DNA from: Ectocarpus siliculosus
Taxonomy: Eukaryota; Sar; Phaeophyceae; Ectocarpales; Ectocarpaceae
Direction of reading: 5' to 3'
Length of the DNA stretch: 50,884 nt
NCBI GenBank assembly: GCA_000310025.1
Contig: FN648456.1
Location: 134,722-185,605, forward strand
The notes below the pieces were generated by a model. The model was not told the origin of the DNA and did not search any database. It saw only the letters and a list, made by a program, of their open reading frames with translations. Below are positions 22,536 through 33,703 of this stretch, one piece after another; position 1 is the stretch's first letter, and the number at the start of each line of letters is the position of its first letter. Both the position numbers and the translations under genes were made by a program.

Positions 22536-25500
22536 TTAGAGGTCTGCGACGCCAGCACCGTATTCATCGGCGACGAGCAGTCGTTTCGACGAGCGCCAGG
22601 CTTGGTACTGCCTGTAGCTGGCCTTTTTTCTTTGGGCTTCTTCGATCTTCTCCCGTTCCTGCGAGGCCTGTGTCTCCTTCGCCTCCCTCTCCTCGATTGC
22701 CGTTCGCTTGATCCTTGCCACGAACCTTGGATAGCGGGCATGGTGCAGCAGGGTCGGGTGTACTCATGAAAACACATGCCGTATTCGTTAGACCATTGAC
22801 CTCGCATTCTTACAATTCCCAGACGGAGCTATATATATGCCGGGTTTTCACTGACCCAGGCTGTGTTTGAATGAGAAGCTGGCCATCATTCTTGCGCTTG
22901 ATGTGCCAAACCACGTTACGCTGTGCGTTGATTGGGCATAACAGCTAACCAAACGTCTCACATTCGGCGGGAACCAAACCACTGTACTTCAAATACCGCT
23001 TCGATTTTTTCGCGGTTGCACGCATCAGGCGCGCCGCACACAGCCAGCTGCTCGCTCCGTGTGTGATGCATTAGAATTACAGACATGTACAGTAGTCCGC
23101 CACAGTAATATTATTCTTGCGGAAAATTCCGATGGCGTGGTTCATAAGAAACGTTTCCTCTATGTACTTGAGGCGTTCCAACTATCCACTGTCCAACGAC
23201 GAACATCCTCTACATTGTCTTGTGTTCCTGTTTCGGTACCCCTGGCGACGCCTCTTCTTTTCCTTGTCCTCCACACAATACAATAAATAGCAAAACGGAA
23301 ACGTCACGAACGCGCACCTACGGAGCTGGTGTATTGCCTTCGTCTGACTCGGTTCCAGGATCCTAGTCCTCCTCAACCCCGCCACCTCTTCGGCATACAC
23401 ACTCAGCTTCCACCTGTCACGTCGTGGTTGTTCGCTTCGTCGGTAGGGACTCGTCGTTATGCATTTTTGATAGTGGGCGGGGCGAGTGGGTTCGTCGGTG
23501 GGCGCGCTGGCTTTCGTGTATGGCTAGAGTCTAAAGGGTCGTGTCACCGGCCGGGCTGATAGTGCTCCCAGTGCGGGCGAGCGAGATGGCTGGCGGGCAG
23601 GCAATGGTTCGTTCGAGGGCGGTACTGCCAGAAGGGACCTCCACCAGCATATGCACCCAGGCACACAGATTCGTGCGTGTGCGGCGTATCGAGTACTGAT
23701 GTTCTCGGCAGAACCTGACATCAGACCACGAGTGAACCCCAATCTGCTGTAGAATGTTTGGGCGAAAGTCACCCTTCGATGTCGCTAGAGGGTGGTCGTG
23801 CTTTTCGAGGTGTGGTTCGCACTGCATTCGACATGCCTGAAGAACCACGTCCCACGAGTACCACCTTGCCCATAGAGGTATCCCGGCATATCGTCTGCCG
23901 CCTGTGTGTGGTGGGACGTTTGGCGGACGGACACCAGCCGGTTCCACGCCCACAAAAGCAGACGTTCATTTCCCGCGCAAAAAAAAAAAACATTCGGACG
24001 AACGCCCAAGCCCGCTCGCCCTCCTCCTCCTAACAGTATCCCAACCTCCAGGCCATAATCCAGTTCCACCTCACCTCACCTGCGGATTCGTTCGATCTAA
24101 TGATATTTTCACCACACGGCCCACCTGCAGATTTCCGGGGTGCCATCCGTGGTATAAATCTCGCGAAAGATGTACCACACCACCGCTAGAAAGGGTTGAA
24201 GAAAATCGAAGAGGAAAAAGGCGCAAAATAGCACCAGCAGGCAAACAGCAACACGCACATCGAGAGCGGGAGCGAGCGGACAAAAAAAACAAGGGTGGGT
24301 GAACAAAGACAGGCGCGTACGTTGAAAAAATGCAACAAATAACGTGGTTGGTGTTTAGTGGACGCTGAAGAAGCCAGGGTTGAACTCGAACCGTATTTGG
24401 CACCATTTCGTTACCTTGCATCCCGTGAAGACTACCTATAATACAGTACATTAGATGTGCACTCATTGATCCAACCCAACAGCGGGTCTTTCAAAGGTCA
24501 TCCGAACGGACGAATAATTTGGACAGCAACCACAATGGCATCACAGTGACATCAATGCTCACGGTGAATCGCCCTGTAGTCGCTGATGGCCTGCAGGTCC
24601 TCCTTGAACTTGGACATCTCCGCCGGCATAGGCGCTCCTCTGGTCGGGGCTGGGGCGATTGATCACCCCCACGAGACACGGGTCGGTCGATTCGGGGCCA
24701 TTAGGGGCGTCGAAGCTCTGCCAAACTTTGGGTCACTTTGGCTTTGTTTTCAAGACACCCCGAACTTTGCTGGACACCGAAGGGTCACGTTTTGAATAGT
24801 CCGACGATAATGAATGGCGTTTCTCGGTGGACCCGTCGTAAGCCGGAATTTTCCAAGGAAAAATGGGGAATCCGTCCTCTTTGCACAGGTGCGTAGTAGG
24901 TGCTGGTGAACCTAGCAGATGAATTGCACGAGGTGCACTGCTGTAGCACCAGTAGCAGCAGTAGATCCACAAACCATCTGCCCTGGGCGCCACCGTGTGT
25001 CCCAGGTATCAGGGAATGCTGACCCAAGACGTTTGGATGGGACAATACGCAGTAGCGATACGACAATACGCAGTAGCGATAGAGACCAGCCAAGGTGTTT
25101 TCCGACTCAACATAGGCAACCAGCACCAGCGGCAGCGGTAACAACATTTCAACGACGACGACAACGACGACAACTTACCCGTCCGTCGAAAGGCGGCGTT
25201 GTAGGCTCCGGATCGAGGCATGGGGGAGAAGGCGTCTTCCGTGAAGAGCCTGCCGTTGGAGATGGGGCCCGGCGGGCCCGCCTGTCCTAGCACGAACGCC
25301 ACCCAACGAGAAACCCAGTGGGCGTCGATCAGCATCCAGAACTCCCCGATGTTGGGGTTGATCGCCAGCCTGACGTGACGAAACGAAGGCGCGAGATGTT
25401 TTTGTTTTTCCAGTGGTATGTAGACACAGGTGCCGGGCTTGGAAAAGCAGTAAAGGTTTCCGCAATATTAACAACCGTTGTTCCCAAGTTTTCACGAGTT

Positions 25501-28256
25501 TGCTCAGACATGGTGAGGTTTGGTTTGTCTTGCTGCTTCCAACAGCAAAGGAATTTCGGGCGTGGACATGTGCGGGGAGGGGGGGGGGGGGGGGGTGCTT
25601 CCACCTGAAACCGGGGAATATTTGGGAGGGGGTTCCCAAAAAAACCCCAACCGGCGAAGTTGTTGGGGGGGGAGGGTGGCTTTTTTAATTTCCCCCCAAA
25701 CCAGAAATCCGGGAAACAAAAAATTTTTAAAAATTTTTTTAGGTGGGGGGCCCGGGGGGGGGGGAAAAACCGGCAGGGNNNNNNNNNNNNNNNNNNNNNN
25801 NNNNNNNNNNNNNNNNNNNNNNNNNNNNNNNNNNNNNNNNNNNNNNNNNNNNNNNNNNNNNNNNNNNNNNNNNNNNNNAAGGGAGGGGGAGGGTCGTCGA
25901 GAGAGAGCGGGGGAGTATTGGGGAGGGTGTCGACTACAAAACTCGAACACGTCGATAGTTGTTGAGTCGGATGTTGTCATCTAGATTTCCACCGAACCAT
26001 GAAATCGGGATAACGAATACTTTAGAACTAGTCTAATGCTGGAGCCAGCGAGCGGTAAATACCTGGCACGTGCACTTGTTGTCGAACAAAAAAAGACACA
26101 CACACACACCTGAGGTGAGTTGAGAAAGAAACAGTGCAAGCCGGGATCTAGTCAAGCGATCCTTTCGGGCGTTGTGGTACCTACGTAGTCCCGGAGGTGT
26201 TTTTTCCTCGTTGTTCTTTTCCCTTCCATACTGTAGTTCGTTGTTATTTTCCCTTCCATACTGTAGTCCCTCAGAAACTCCTTTTTTCTATCACCAGGCG
26301 TGAATGCACACAACGTGCTTTGGGAACTTTGTTCTTCTCGTGTTGCGATGCATTTTGTTTCGCGAATGAATGCAAGCAGCACATTTCCCTCCTCTCTTAG
26401 AACTCTCTTCACGTAGAAACCTATGCGCACCTACCTGTCGAACTGTTTGATGAACTCGACTTCATATACCCGTCTGCAGAAGCGCACCGCCACCGCCACC
26501 GCCGCCGTCCCACCCGACAGCAAGAGGCCCACGGAACGCCAGGCAGCAGACGGCGGAAAGACAGCAGCCAGGAGGTCGGAGGAGAAATTCCGTCGCAAAG
26601 AGAGCAAGCGCCGACGGGGCCACGGCCAGCGCCGACAACCACAGGCGAGAGACCCACCACCACCATACACAGCACCGAGGGTCAGTGGGGGGGGATGGGA
26701 AACGAGGAACAGCGTCAGCAAGGAATACATCAACGAGCACTTCTTCTGGCTTGTTGAGAATACCGCACTTCCGGAGCCTTCGATATATGCTCGCTAGCGT
26801 TAGGGTGTTGCAACGCCGGGATGGAGAAGGAAGGAGGGGGCTCAGTCTGTAGGGGCAGGTCGTGACGGCGTCACATTGCTCATGGCGCGTTGTCAAGCGC
26901 AACGCTCGAAACCTCAACCCCTTGGGCAAGGCTTGGTAACGACAACACCGTTTGGAGTGATCTTCTGGTTGGGGAAAACCACTTTCGTGGGCAAGCAGCC
27001 CGAGTTGCGACAGCGACGGGACGAGACAGCCATGGTTTCTCACGTTACGTATTCCCACTCTCTCGCGCCTTGTGCCTAACCGATGGAAGGGTTACAGTAG
27101 CACCGTACACAGATGAGGTGGCCGGATAGCGGCTGCAACCGGGATGCACGCAGATTTTTCTGCAACCCCAAGAGCAGCATCCAAGATCAACGGCTGCGAC
27201 ATCAACGAGCAACGAGCCGTACCTGCTAGACATCGGCAGGTCCAGGGGGAATACGCTTCCCGCGCCCTCGCTCGCGAGCGGCTGGGCGAAGATCTCGGTG
27301 GCCTTGGCGTCGGCGGTTATCACGCTATTTCCTAAAAACCTCTATGTGTTGCGCCCGACGAGGCACCACAGCGGCAAACCGGGGTAAGTTTACCGGTAGT
27401 TTGAAAGCACGCAGCACTCACGGTTGTTGGCTAGACCAAGGTACCGGGGTCAATACGTATTTTAGTCTAAGGCCCTGCCCGCCAGAATTCAACCGCACGG
27501 CGCTCCGATTTCCGTGCGTTCGTCGATAGTGTCAAGCAGATTGTCGATTGAGCCTTTCTGCGGACTTGCTTGCGGGGTGGTGGGTCACATCAACCTTTAT
27601 TCGACTTTTTGAAAGTACACCGGACAAGGCTAATCGGTAAAATTAGACCTTCCGGCTAGTCAGCGCTGACTAGCCGGATGGTCTAATTTTACCGATTAAA
27701 GGCCTGTTGATAAATGAAGCGACCGCAGGCTACCCGCAACCACCAACCAGGAGATCAAGCCTAGCCGACAGGTCGGAAAGCATAGGACCGCAACGTACCG
27801 AGGGCACCGGACTCGAGCGCCCGACACTCCCCCCCCAGTCTCCTCTTGCGTCGCCCCCGACACTCTCCGGGGTTGCAGGGACACTTGCGGCAGGAGAGAC
27901 GCCCCCTCCCGGTGCCGTTGTGGGGCCGACAGCGCCTGGAGAAACTGCTGTCGGCGAGTCGTCGTTTTCGCGCAGCCCTCTGTCTCCGCCAACCGCGCGG
28001 GCGGCGGGGGGGGGGGCGGCAGCAGACGCAGCAGGAGGACTAAGCAGCGGGTGGTTCGAGGTGGCAGTAGTGGCGCTGAGGCCGCCAGCCGACGGGGTCG
28101 CGAAGGGGGCTTCGTCGTCCAGGGGCCCGTCCGTGTCCATCGCCGGCGTGGCAATAGACGGAGGTGCCGTCTGGCTTGGGTAGGCGAGTTCTTCTACTTT
28201 CTGCGGGGCAGATTCCCCGAAATGCTTGGAGACCTGCCGATCAGCATCGCTCTCGC
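22536..28256 (-). CDS. DUSP-domain protein, paralogue B (8 exons found)
   Basis: Exons in transcript order: 28256-27799, 27341-27223, 26473-26435, 25369-25179, 24649-24563, 24185-24125, 23413-23318, 22725-22536. Every junction is in phase, giving about 412 residues to the stop; the 5'-most exon is not found. First exon: Pro/Ala/Ser-rich, with PSIATPAMDTDG shared with copy C. Second exon: ends SVFPLDLPM. The 39-base exon adds RVYEVEFIKQFDR. DUSP domain, about residues 195-320: GEFWMLIDAHWVSRWVAFVL, PPGPISNGRLF, DYRAIHPVVWYIFREIY and EICRW. Tail: YAEEVAGLRRTRILEP, then a long Glu/Arg/Lys/Gln-rich helix that may be a coiled coil. No ubiquitin-protease catalytic box is present. An in-frame ATG exists at MDTDG, but conserved codons upstream of it, with mostly third-position differences from copy C, argue that translation starts earlier. 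One intron contains the assembly gap. Confidence 0.86.
25560..25778. other. Likely low-quality sequence beside the gap
   Basis: Homopolymers are inflated (long G, T and A runs, 'ggggggggggggggggg', 'aaatttttaaaaattttttt'). The sequence looks like a distorted version of the preceding stretch and of the homologous DUSP-C intron. I read this as a poor read end, not biology. Confidence 0.7.
25779..25878. other. 100-base N gap
   Basis: Exactly 100 Ns, the usual size for an assembly gap of unknown length. It lies in the DUSP-B intron between the 39-base exon and the first DUSP-domain exon. Confidence 0.99.
26209..26267. repeat. Tandem duplication of a 29-30-base unit
   Basis: Two copies of 'cgttgtt.ttttcccttcc' plus 'atactgtagt', differing at one base, in a DUSP-B intron. 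Confidence 0.9.
27631..27698. repeat. 68-base near-perfect palindrome
   Basis: The left arm starts TAATCGGTAAAATTAGACC and the right arm is its reverse complement. The arms are 34 bases with one mismatch and no spacer (centre CAGC|GCTG). It lies in the first found intron of DUSP-B and would fold as a hairpin in RNA or a cruciform in DNA. Confidence 0.95.
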
Positions 28257-29640
28257 CTGACACGGGGACCGTTGTGACGACGTGTTGAGTTGGCAATGAT
28301 GCTGTTGGTGTGAAAGGACATGATTTGGAGCACACTCAATAGATGCCCGCCAATGGCTCCGAGGTCGGTGATAGGGGTTCATATGTGGCATCCTACGTGA
28401 TTTTATGGCGTACCGACTCCTCTGTTCGTGGACTGCTCCAAGCCCTACGTTAGGCTTCAACCGAGAAACGGTTTCGTTTGTTTGCGAGAAAAACAAGAAA
28501 TAAGTGGTTTGCGACATCCGGCGCCAAGTGCGCTTTGCCCGCCCCAAGAAAACTATTTTGCCTGCGTCCGAATCTCTTTCTCGTTCGGTCTCTCCATCCC
28601 CTGATGCATGAAGAAACGCAGATAGTACGGAATAGCCCTCCTGCCAATAAAGTGGTCTAACGCGCAGACCGAGAATAACGAAGATTAGCCCCAGCCTGAC
28701 GTCCCACACACACCAAAGTCAATCTGGCGTATGTACGTCTACCGCACTACAGGTGCTTTCGGTCTGCTTGACATGACTGAGACACAGCGGAAAGCACGGA
28801 AAAATAACGGGAAGAGACAACGCTCACCACGTGGTTCGCCTTGCTTCGTCTCTCATCGTTGGGATGTCTAGGGAGAAGCGCTGTATGTGGTCCGAACAAA
28901 TGGTTGTTGTTGTTGCGCGTGACACGTATGAGGTGTCCATGATTGGCATGGTTGTTTGTATATTTGGATGAACGATACTCCGGAGTGAGCTTTTATCTAC
29001 TCGACCTCCCGATGAATGCCCAGAGGCCCAAACGGAAAGGACACACTACATATGTACCGCGTGCAGGATCACTACCGCAAGGATAACATATTTGCACTTT
29101 CGCGAGGCTTCGCTTCCAAACAGGACCACCAGACGTTTCGACCACATTAAAATTTTACAAAAAAAAAAAAAAAAACGTTCCTGCGCTCTTCGTGTCCATC
29201 TTCAGGAGGACCGTCTTGTGCCCGTCACCCGTGCAAAAACTCGGCTCCCGACAGAAGAAACATACAGCGCCAAGATACCCTTTGGTCCAGTGTGTCTCTG
29301 CTTCTCCTAACTCTTCCAACTACTTAGATAAAAGAACGCGGTATCCCCGCCATTTACACAATAAATGACAACCGTGACCCCAGATACCACGAATATCTAA
29401 ACAAACAACTCCACGTGTTGTACTGATGTAGACCTTCTCGAAGCAGAATGGGCGTCTGATGCCATTCTGCTACTGGTGGCAGTGGCACATGTTGGCTGTG
29501 GCGCTACTTTTTCAAACGGAATAAAAGATGTTGTCAAGTTCAAGTTCCTGCTACAAACTGTGCAGATCGTTCAACTGCGTTCTTCGATGTCTCTTCACCC
29601 GAACTCGTATGTACGCGCGGTATCGCTAACCCAGACGTTT
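28257..29640. other. Upstream region of DUSP-B; 5' exon not located
   Basis: The stretch 28330-28620 aligns with 44180-44500 upstream of DUSP-C (shared 'gtttcgtttgt.tg.gagaa' and other blocks), so it probably holds the conserved promoter and 5' leader. A run of 17 A at 29158-29175 may be the tail of an old retroposed sequence. No exon could be fixed. Confidence 0.5.
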
Positions 29641-29997
29641 CGCGCTTGGCGTGTCCGCTCAGCTCAGATCAGGAAAACGAGCGATATCATCAGTGTATCC
29701 ATCTCTGGTTGCTGCCTGTCTGTTTATTATTTGGGCTGACCTTCTCGCAATAGCGGCTCCGTTAGCTCCATGGGCATCGACATACTCTACTGTATGTTTG
29801 TCACGATGTCTTGCGGCTTGAAATTTGAAATTGCTGGCGTGCCGAGGCGGGACGACGACGACGGTGTTCTTCCTTGTTGACCCGCTTGATTGGGTGTTGC
29901 CCCTATGGACGCTGTTGACGCGATGCCAGGGAAGCTGTGTGGTGACGTGCACGCGCAACACAGCAGTGCTCGGCACGCTGAGCATGAAACGCTGCCA
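29641..29997. repeat. Duplicated flank, partner of 46266-46638
   Basis: Collinear similarity with 46266-46638: blocks 'cagatcagg.aaa.gagcgat', 'gccgaggcggg', 'gcgcgatgcc' or 'acgcgatgcc', and 'cagtgctcggcacg' occur in the same order. On the minus strand one frame is partly conserved (QAGQQ...SSSSRLG.PA), so it could be an unlinked exon. No splice sites confirm that. Confidence 0.65.
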
Positions 29998-30472
29998 ATC
30001 ACGGATTGAAGGGTCACAGGTTCTGTCGAGAGCATCCATTTGTCTACATGTGATCAACACATGCATATCCATGTCACAATTACCTCCTGTCAGGTGCACT
30101 CTGCACCACCACGATACGTTCGAACATGTACAGTTTCCCGTGACGTACTCATTACTAATTGCTGTGGCGGACAACATAGATATACAACTGCTCCATTTCG
30201 GGATACTTCGCACCGTGCTATCGCTCGCATCCTTGCTGTTCTCGTGTCCAAACACCACAACAGCAGGGCCGGTCGTAGAGACACCTCTGTCCAATGGTGT
30301 TTCCGATAGGGCAGCATCGAACTGCTGAGTGCAGTCATTCGAACCGCGGGTGGGCCCAACCATGTGCGGTCATTTTGTGAAACGTCATTTTGTGAAACGG
30401 AAAAAGGAGTATCGTAAACCGTATATATAGGTAGTCTTTCTGTGTGTGTTTTTATTATTCCTTAATATATAA

Positions 30473-30598
30473 TAGTCGGAGAGTTGGCACTGGCCGGAGA
30501 GATGGCACCAGTCGGAGAGACGGCTCGGGGGTGCAATAAAAAATCCGAGGAAAAAACATTTAAAAAAACGATCGCACCCGGTGCCAACTCTCCGACTA
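30473..30598. mobile_element. 126-base terminal-inverted-repeat element
   Basis: TAGTCGGAGAGTTGGCAC (30473-30490) is repeated as its perfect reverse complement at 30581-30598. Inside the left end the motif recurs twice more in direct orientation (ccggagagatggcac, gtcggagagacggc). The middle is A-rich. It resembles a tiny MITE. Target-site duplication is unclear. Confidence 0.75.
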
Positions 30599-30649
30599 CT
30601 ACGGTATCGTGTGGATGAGCTGCCGCCCTAGGGTTCTTGTTGTACAGCG

Positions 30650-31345
30650 GTGGAGGTATACCACGCTGGGTATCAGTCTAGACGACACGCGCCCTCTGCA
30701 AGGAGAAAGAAGACTGCATCGAAGTTTGATGTTGTATGTACGCTATAGACCGATGTTCATCCACCATATACAGCTGCTGCGGCAGTGCGTTTCTTTTTCT
30801 TTTTTTTGTCTTGACTTCAAATCAGCGCTCACAGCACTAATGCCATTTACTCCAACCCGTGGTCATCATGCAGAAGAGCCCCGCTCTACCCTCCCCTCCT
30901 GCGGTACTTTGCCTTCGATTTTTGATACGAGAAGAGATCAGCACGCTCTTCCCTCTTGCGTACACACGAACTAGCGCTATCCACTAGGCAAGGATTGGAA
31001 GCGAGAGAAAAACTCACTCTAGCAAGAAAAAAAGCTCGCTTTCGCCGGGATCCGAACCCGTGCCCTGACCTCTAGAACATGTCGAAGGTAACAACTAGAC
31101 CACCGGGGCGACCGCATCCATCGTGTGGTTTCTCGGTTTCGGTTTTGTAGTGGACAGATCGGTTTTCGGAGGAAAGATGACGTGTGCGCCTACTTGAGCG
31201 GAGCGGAGGACGGAAAGAAGAGGAAGCTCTACTGTATCCTCATACATCTAAGTGCACCGTCCTCTCGGGCATTTCGTTCGTCCACCACGTAGGCCCACGC
31301 CAGACTGATGGACAACGGAGCAGTGTTCGCCCCACCTCATTGTTG
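30650..31345. repeat. Duplicated flank, partner of 18040-18700
   Basis: See the anchors listed for 18040-18700. It contains the tRNA-like sequence at 31034-31113, which I do not find in the partner, so that was gained here or lost there. Confidence 0.55.
31034..31113 (-). ncRNA. tRNA-like Pol III unit (SINE head or pseudo-tRNA)
   Basis: On the minus strand an A box (TGGTCTAGTTG, 31102-31092) and a B box (GGTTCGGATCC, 31058-31048) have tRNA-like spacing. A run of seven T (31033-31027), a Pol III terminator, follows closely. D and T arms can form, but the acceptor stem does not close as a normal seven-pair helix, and the anticodon arm (around GACATGTTC) is poor. So this is not a confident functional tRNA. 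A tRNA-derived SINE or a degenerate tRNA fits better. Confidence 0.55.
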
Positions 31346-31770
31346 CGCAAATAAATGCATTGTGTCGAAAAAAAACATGGCCTATACTGTAGGACAATTA
31401 CTACTGGACATATGGTGTCTGGTCGGTTCGTTTGATGAGAGTCTTACCGCGAATTGATGGGGCCTCGGCTCCAATACCGTGTGCATACAATACCACGTTC
31501 TACGTCTTATAGACTATATGAATAGGTGTGGCTGTGACAAATTCCGAGCACAAGACGAGACACATCGTCCAGGGTGTTTGTCTGGGCCAGACAAGGGTGG
31601 TAGATTGGTGAAAAACCGCCGTCCAAACCCGGAGACAAACACGAATCTACTTTCGATGGTCGTCGCTGCTTGTCATGTCGTGTACACTTGATCGATGGTT
31701 TTTTTTCCCACGAGGTTTTCCAGAGGTCAATTTGGACCGGATGAGAAGGGTGCGATGATTGATTGTCGAC

Positions 31771-32152
31771 CATGATAGCGTCTAATCGGGTGATGGGTCG
31801 TGGTTATCAGGAGCCGAAAGCAAGATGTATGGCATGTATGTCGCTGGTGCCACTGCGGCACGGCATGCGGCCGTCATGACACATACTGAATCTTACATGG
31901 GCCGGTTGTGCACGCGCAAATGTGGGTCGTCGTGCATGGAAAAATCGGTGGAACGGCACGATAAACAAAACAAATCAATAGATATGGAGCTGGATGCGCT
32001 GGAGCGTATGGTTGCCGGCTCACGGCCTATTGATGGTAGACCAGGATGGCGGGTCATGGGAGATGATCCGTGGTGGTCAGGAACCGCACGCCAGGTGTAT
32101 GGCGTGTAGGTCGCTGGTGCGACTGCGAGACGATATGCGGTCGTCATGACAT
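31771..32152. repeat. Diverged direct repeats of about 110 bases, 271 apart
   Basis: 31771-31881 and 32043-32152 align along their length, e.g. 'tgtatggcatgtatgtcgct' against 'tgtatggcgtgtaggtcgct', both ending in 'cgtcatgacat' or similar. They sit just 5' of the DIRS-like element and may be its terminal repeats or a duplicated leader. Confidence 0.65.
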
Positions 32153-32264
32153 CATCGTTCTGACGTTCCCCATATTTTTTTTCCTTGTGTCTTCATACCC
32201 AATTGTTCCCCTGTGATCAGGATATTGATCGGTCATCGGGGACCCGTCGTCGGGGGACGGAGGT

Positions 32265-32420
32265 ATGATCGGGGACGGGGGCGTCTCGGATGAGTCCGTG
32301 ATTGGCCGCGAGGAGTACGAGGCGGAGAGGCAGGACAGCGCTAATGAACGGGCCGTCATCAGCGCGTCGGTTGAGGACCTCAAAGCCGACATGGCGGCGA
32401 AGTTCGAGGAGGAGCTGTAG
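32265..32420 (+). CDS. Short N-terminal ORF of the DIRS-like element
   Basis: Starts ATG at 32265 and encodes about 51 residues rich in Glu, Asp and Ala, including AVISASVEDLKADMAAKFEE, before a TAG. It could be the original N-terminus of the Gag-like protein, now out of frame with the longer ORF, or a small leader ORF. Confidence 0.4.
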   Translation: MIGDGGVSDESVIGREEYEAERQDSANERAVISASVEDLKADMAAKFEEEL

Positions 32421-32482
32421 GTCGTGTTCGCTCGGGGCGGCGGGGCTGCGGCGGGTGGCGCTGCCGGGTTGCACCAGCGCGG

Positions 32483-33655
32483 ATGTATGGGGGCGCGGGG
32501 GCGAATGGCTTCTCGTCCGACTACGGGCCACATCCCGTCGGTACACGCCCCGGATTGCTGCAGGACGTTGGTTGGCGGGGCGGCGGGAGCGGTTTAGGCT
32601 TCACCCCCGCGACGACGTCCCGGTGGGAAGCGGGAGGCTCGCATATGGGTTCCGGTATGTACGGGGGTGGAGCCGAGGTGTCACCTGGCCAACGGCGGAT
32701 GGAAGAGGTGATCATGGACCAGCGGGTGAACGCGTGGAGCTTGTCGCACATCCGCATGTGGTGGGTAGTGACGGGATGCTTTCCACCAAAAATCGAGAGG
32801 CAGAGCCTGCAAGGGCTCATGTTCGACAGCGTCGAGGTCACGGAAGCGGTGGCCGACATGCTTCTTTTCTTTCGCGGCTTCGACCACGTTGCCTTCAAAC
32901 CCCGGGGTGCGGGCGGAGGCCGCCTCCCCATTGCCACGCACTTGTCCCTCATGGCGGGGGCTTTCATCACCATAGCCCGTCGGGGGATAGCCGACGACGC
33001 GAGGGCGACGGCGGCGTCGCGGGCGCGGGTGGATAGTATCGAACATGCTTTCAAGATGGTCATCGGCGCGGTGGAGAGTCACGCTCGGGATAATTACGCC
33101 GCCATACAAGAGCAACACAACCGAGACATCATCTTGAAGTTCCTCGGCAAAGATATGGAATCGTACGTGCGCGACGTGCAGATGTTTTCGGACGAGATGC
33201 AGCGGCACCACGTTCTCCCTCCGCCGTCTGAGGCTCTTCCGGTCGCCCCCATCACAGAATTCCCCAAGTTCACGGCATATCTCCGGTCGAGGGGGCTGAT
33301 CAATTCCATGGTACAGGGCAAGCCCGGCCGGTCATCGGCCGGCCGCTACCAGTTTACTCGAAAGGGGTTCTGCCGGTATTGGAGAGAAATTCAAATTCCA
33401 GCATGCGGCAAAGGAAGGGGCGACCCTGGTGGGCACGCCGAGGACGGCGATACGAAGGGTACCCCTTCCACCGCCGATGCCGCCGCCGCTCCCGCCGCCG
33501 ATGCCGCCGCCGCTCCCGCCGCCGATGCCGCCGCCGCCCCCGCCGCCGCCCCCGCGGCGAAACGGGTCAAGGCGGCATGGGTCGGCCCGAAGACTCGCGG
33601 CAGCACGAAAGGCGGTGACGGCGGCGGCGGCGCGGGGGGCGATACCGACGAATAG
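32483..33655 (+). CDS. Gag-like ORF1 of the DIRS-like element
   Basis: 390 codons, ending in TAG. It has a Gly/Ser-rich start, a helical middle (about residues 85-240, with VTGCFPPKIERQS and FLGKDMESYVRDVQMFSDEM), then a region with RYQFTRKGFCRYWREIQIP, and a basic, low-complexity tail that holds an Ala/Pro/Asp repeat. No zinc knuckle is seen. The position directly before the reverse transcriptase supports a Gag role. Its upstream frame is interrupted, so the true start may be at 32265. Confidence 0.6.
   Translation: MYGGAGANGFSSDYGPHPVGTRPGLLQDVGWRGGGSGLGFTPATTSRWEAGGSHMGSGMYGGGAEVSPGQRRMEEVIMDQRVNAWSLSHIRMWWVVTGCFPPKIERQSLQGLMFDSVEVTEAVADMLLFFRGFDHVAFKPRGAGGGRLPIATHLSLMAGAFITIARRGIADDARATAASRARVDSIEHAFKMVIGAVESHARDNYAAIQEQHNRDIILKFLGKDMESYVRDVQMFSDEMQRHHVLPPPSEALPVAPITEFPKFTAYLRSRGLINSMVQGKPGRSSAGRYQFTRKGFCRYWREIQIPACGKGRGDPGGHAEDGDTKGTPSTADAAAAPAADAAAAPAADAAAAPAAAPAAKRVKAAWVGPKTRGSTKGGDGGGGAGGDTDE
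33474..33560. repeat. Coding minisatellite, GCC-rich 21-base unit
   Basis: About four units of 'gccgccgctcccgccgccga' plus t encode the repeated heptad AAPAADA inside ORF1. Its codon-perfect length of 21 bases keeps the frame open. Confidence 0.9.
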
Positions 33656-33703
33656 GGGCGCGGGCCCTGCCCCCCCGGGGGGGGAGGGCCGTCTTTAGGT
33701 CTC

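Noticed and set aside
22419-22769. Plus-strand frame of 116 codons
   Set aside because: It is antisense to the last exon of DUSP-B. The minus frame matches DUSP-C; the plus frame is not conserved.
28257-28335. Extension of the DUSP-B first exon to 28335
   Set aside because: The open frame there starts at GTG right after a TGA. A splice acceptor at 28257 with the same phase as in C and A explains the exon better.
29659-30363. 234-codon minus-strand ORF
   Set aside because: It begins at a non-ATG codon and the similar copy at 46.3 kb does not keep the whole frame open, so I list only the duplicated segment.
32302-33063. Long frames of 244 (plus) and 180 (minus) codons over the DIRS Gag region
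   Set aside because: They overlap ORF1 in other frames. ORF1 is longest, precedes RT and has the non-repetitive, protein-like composition.
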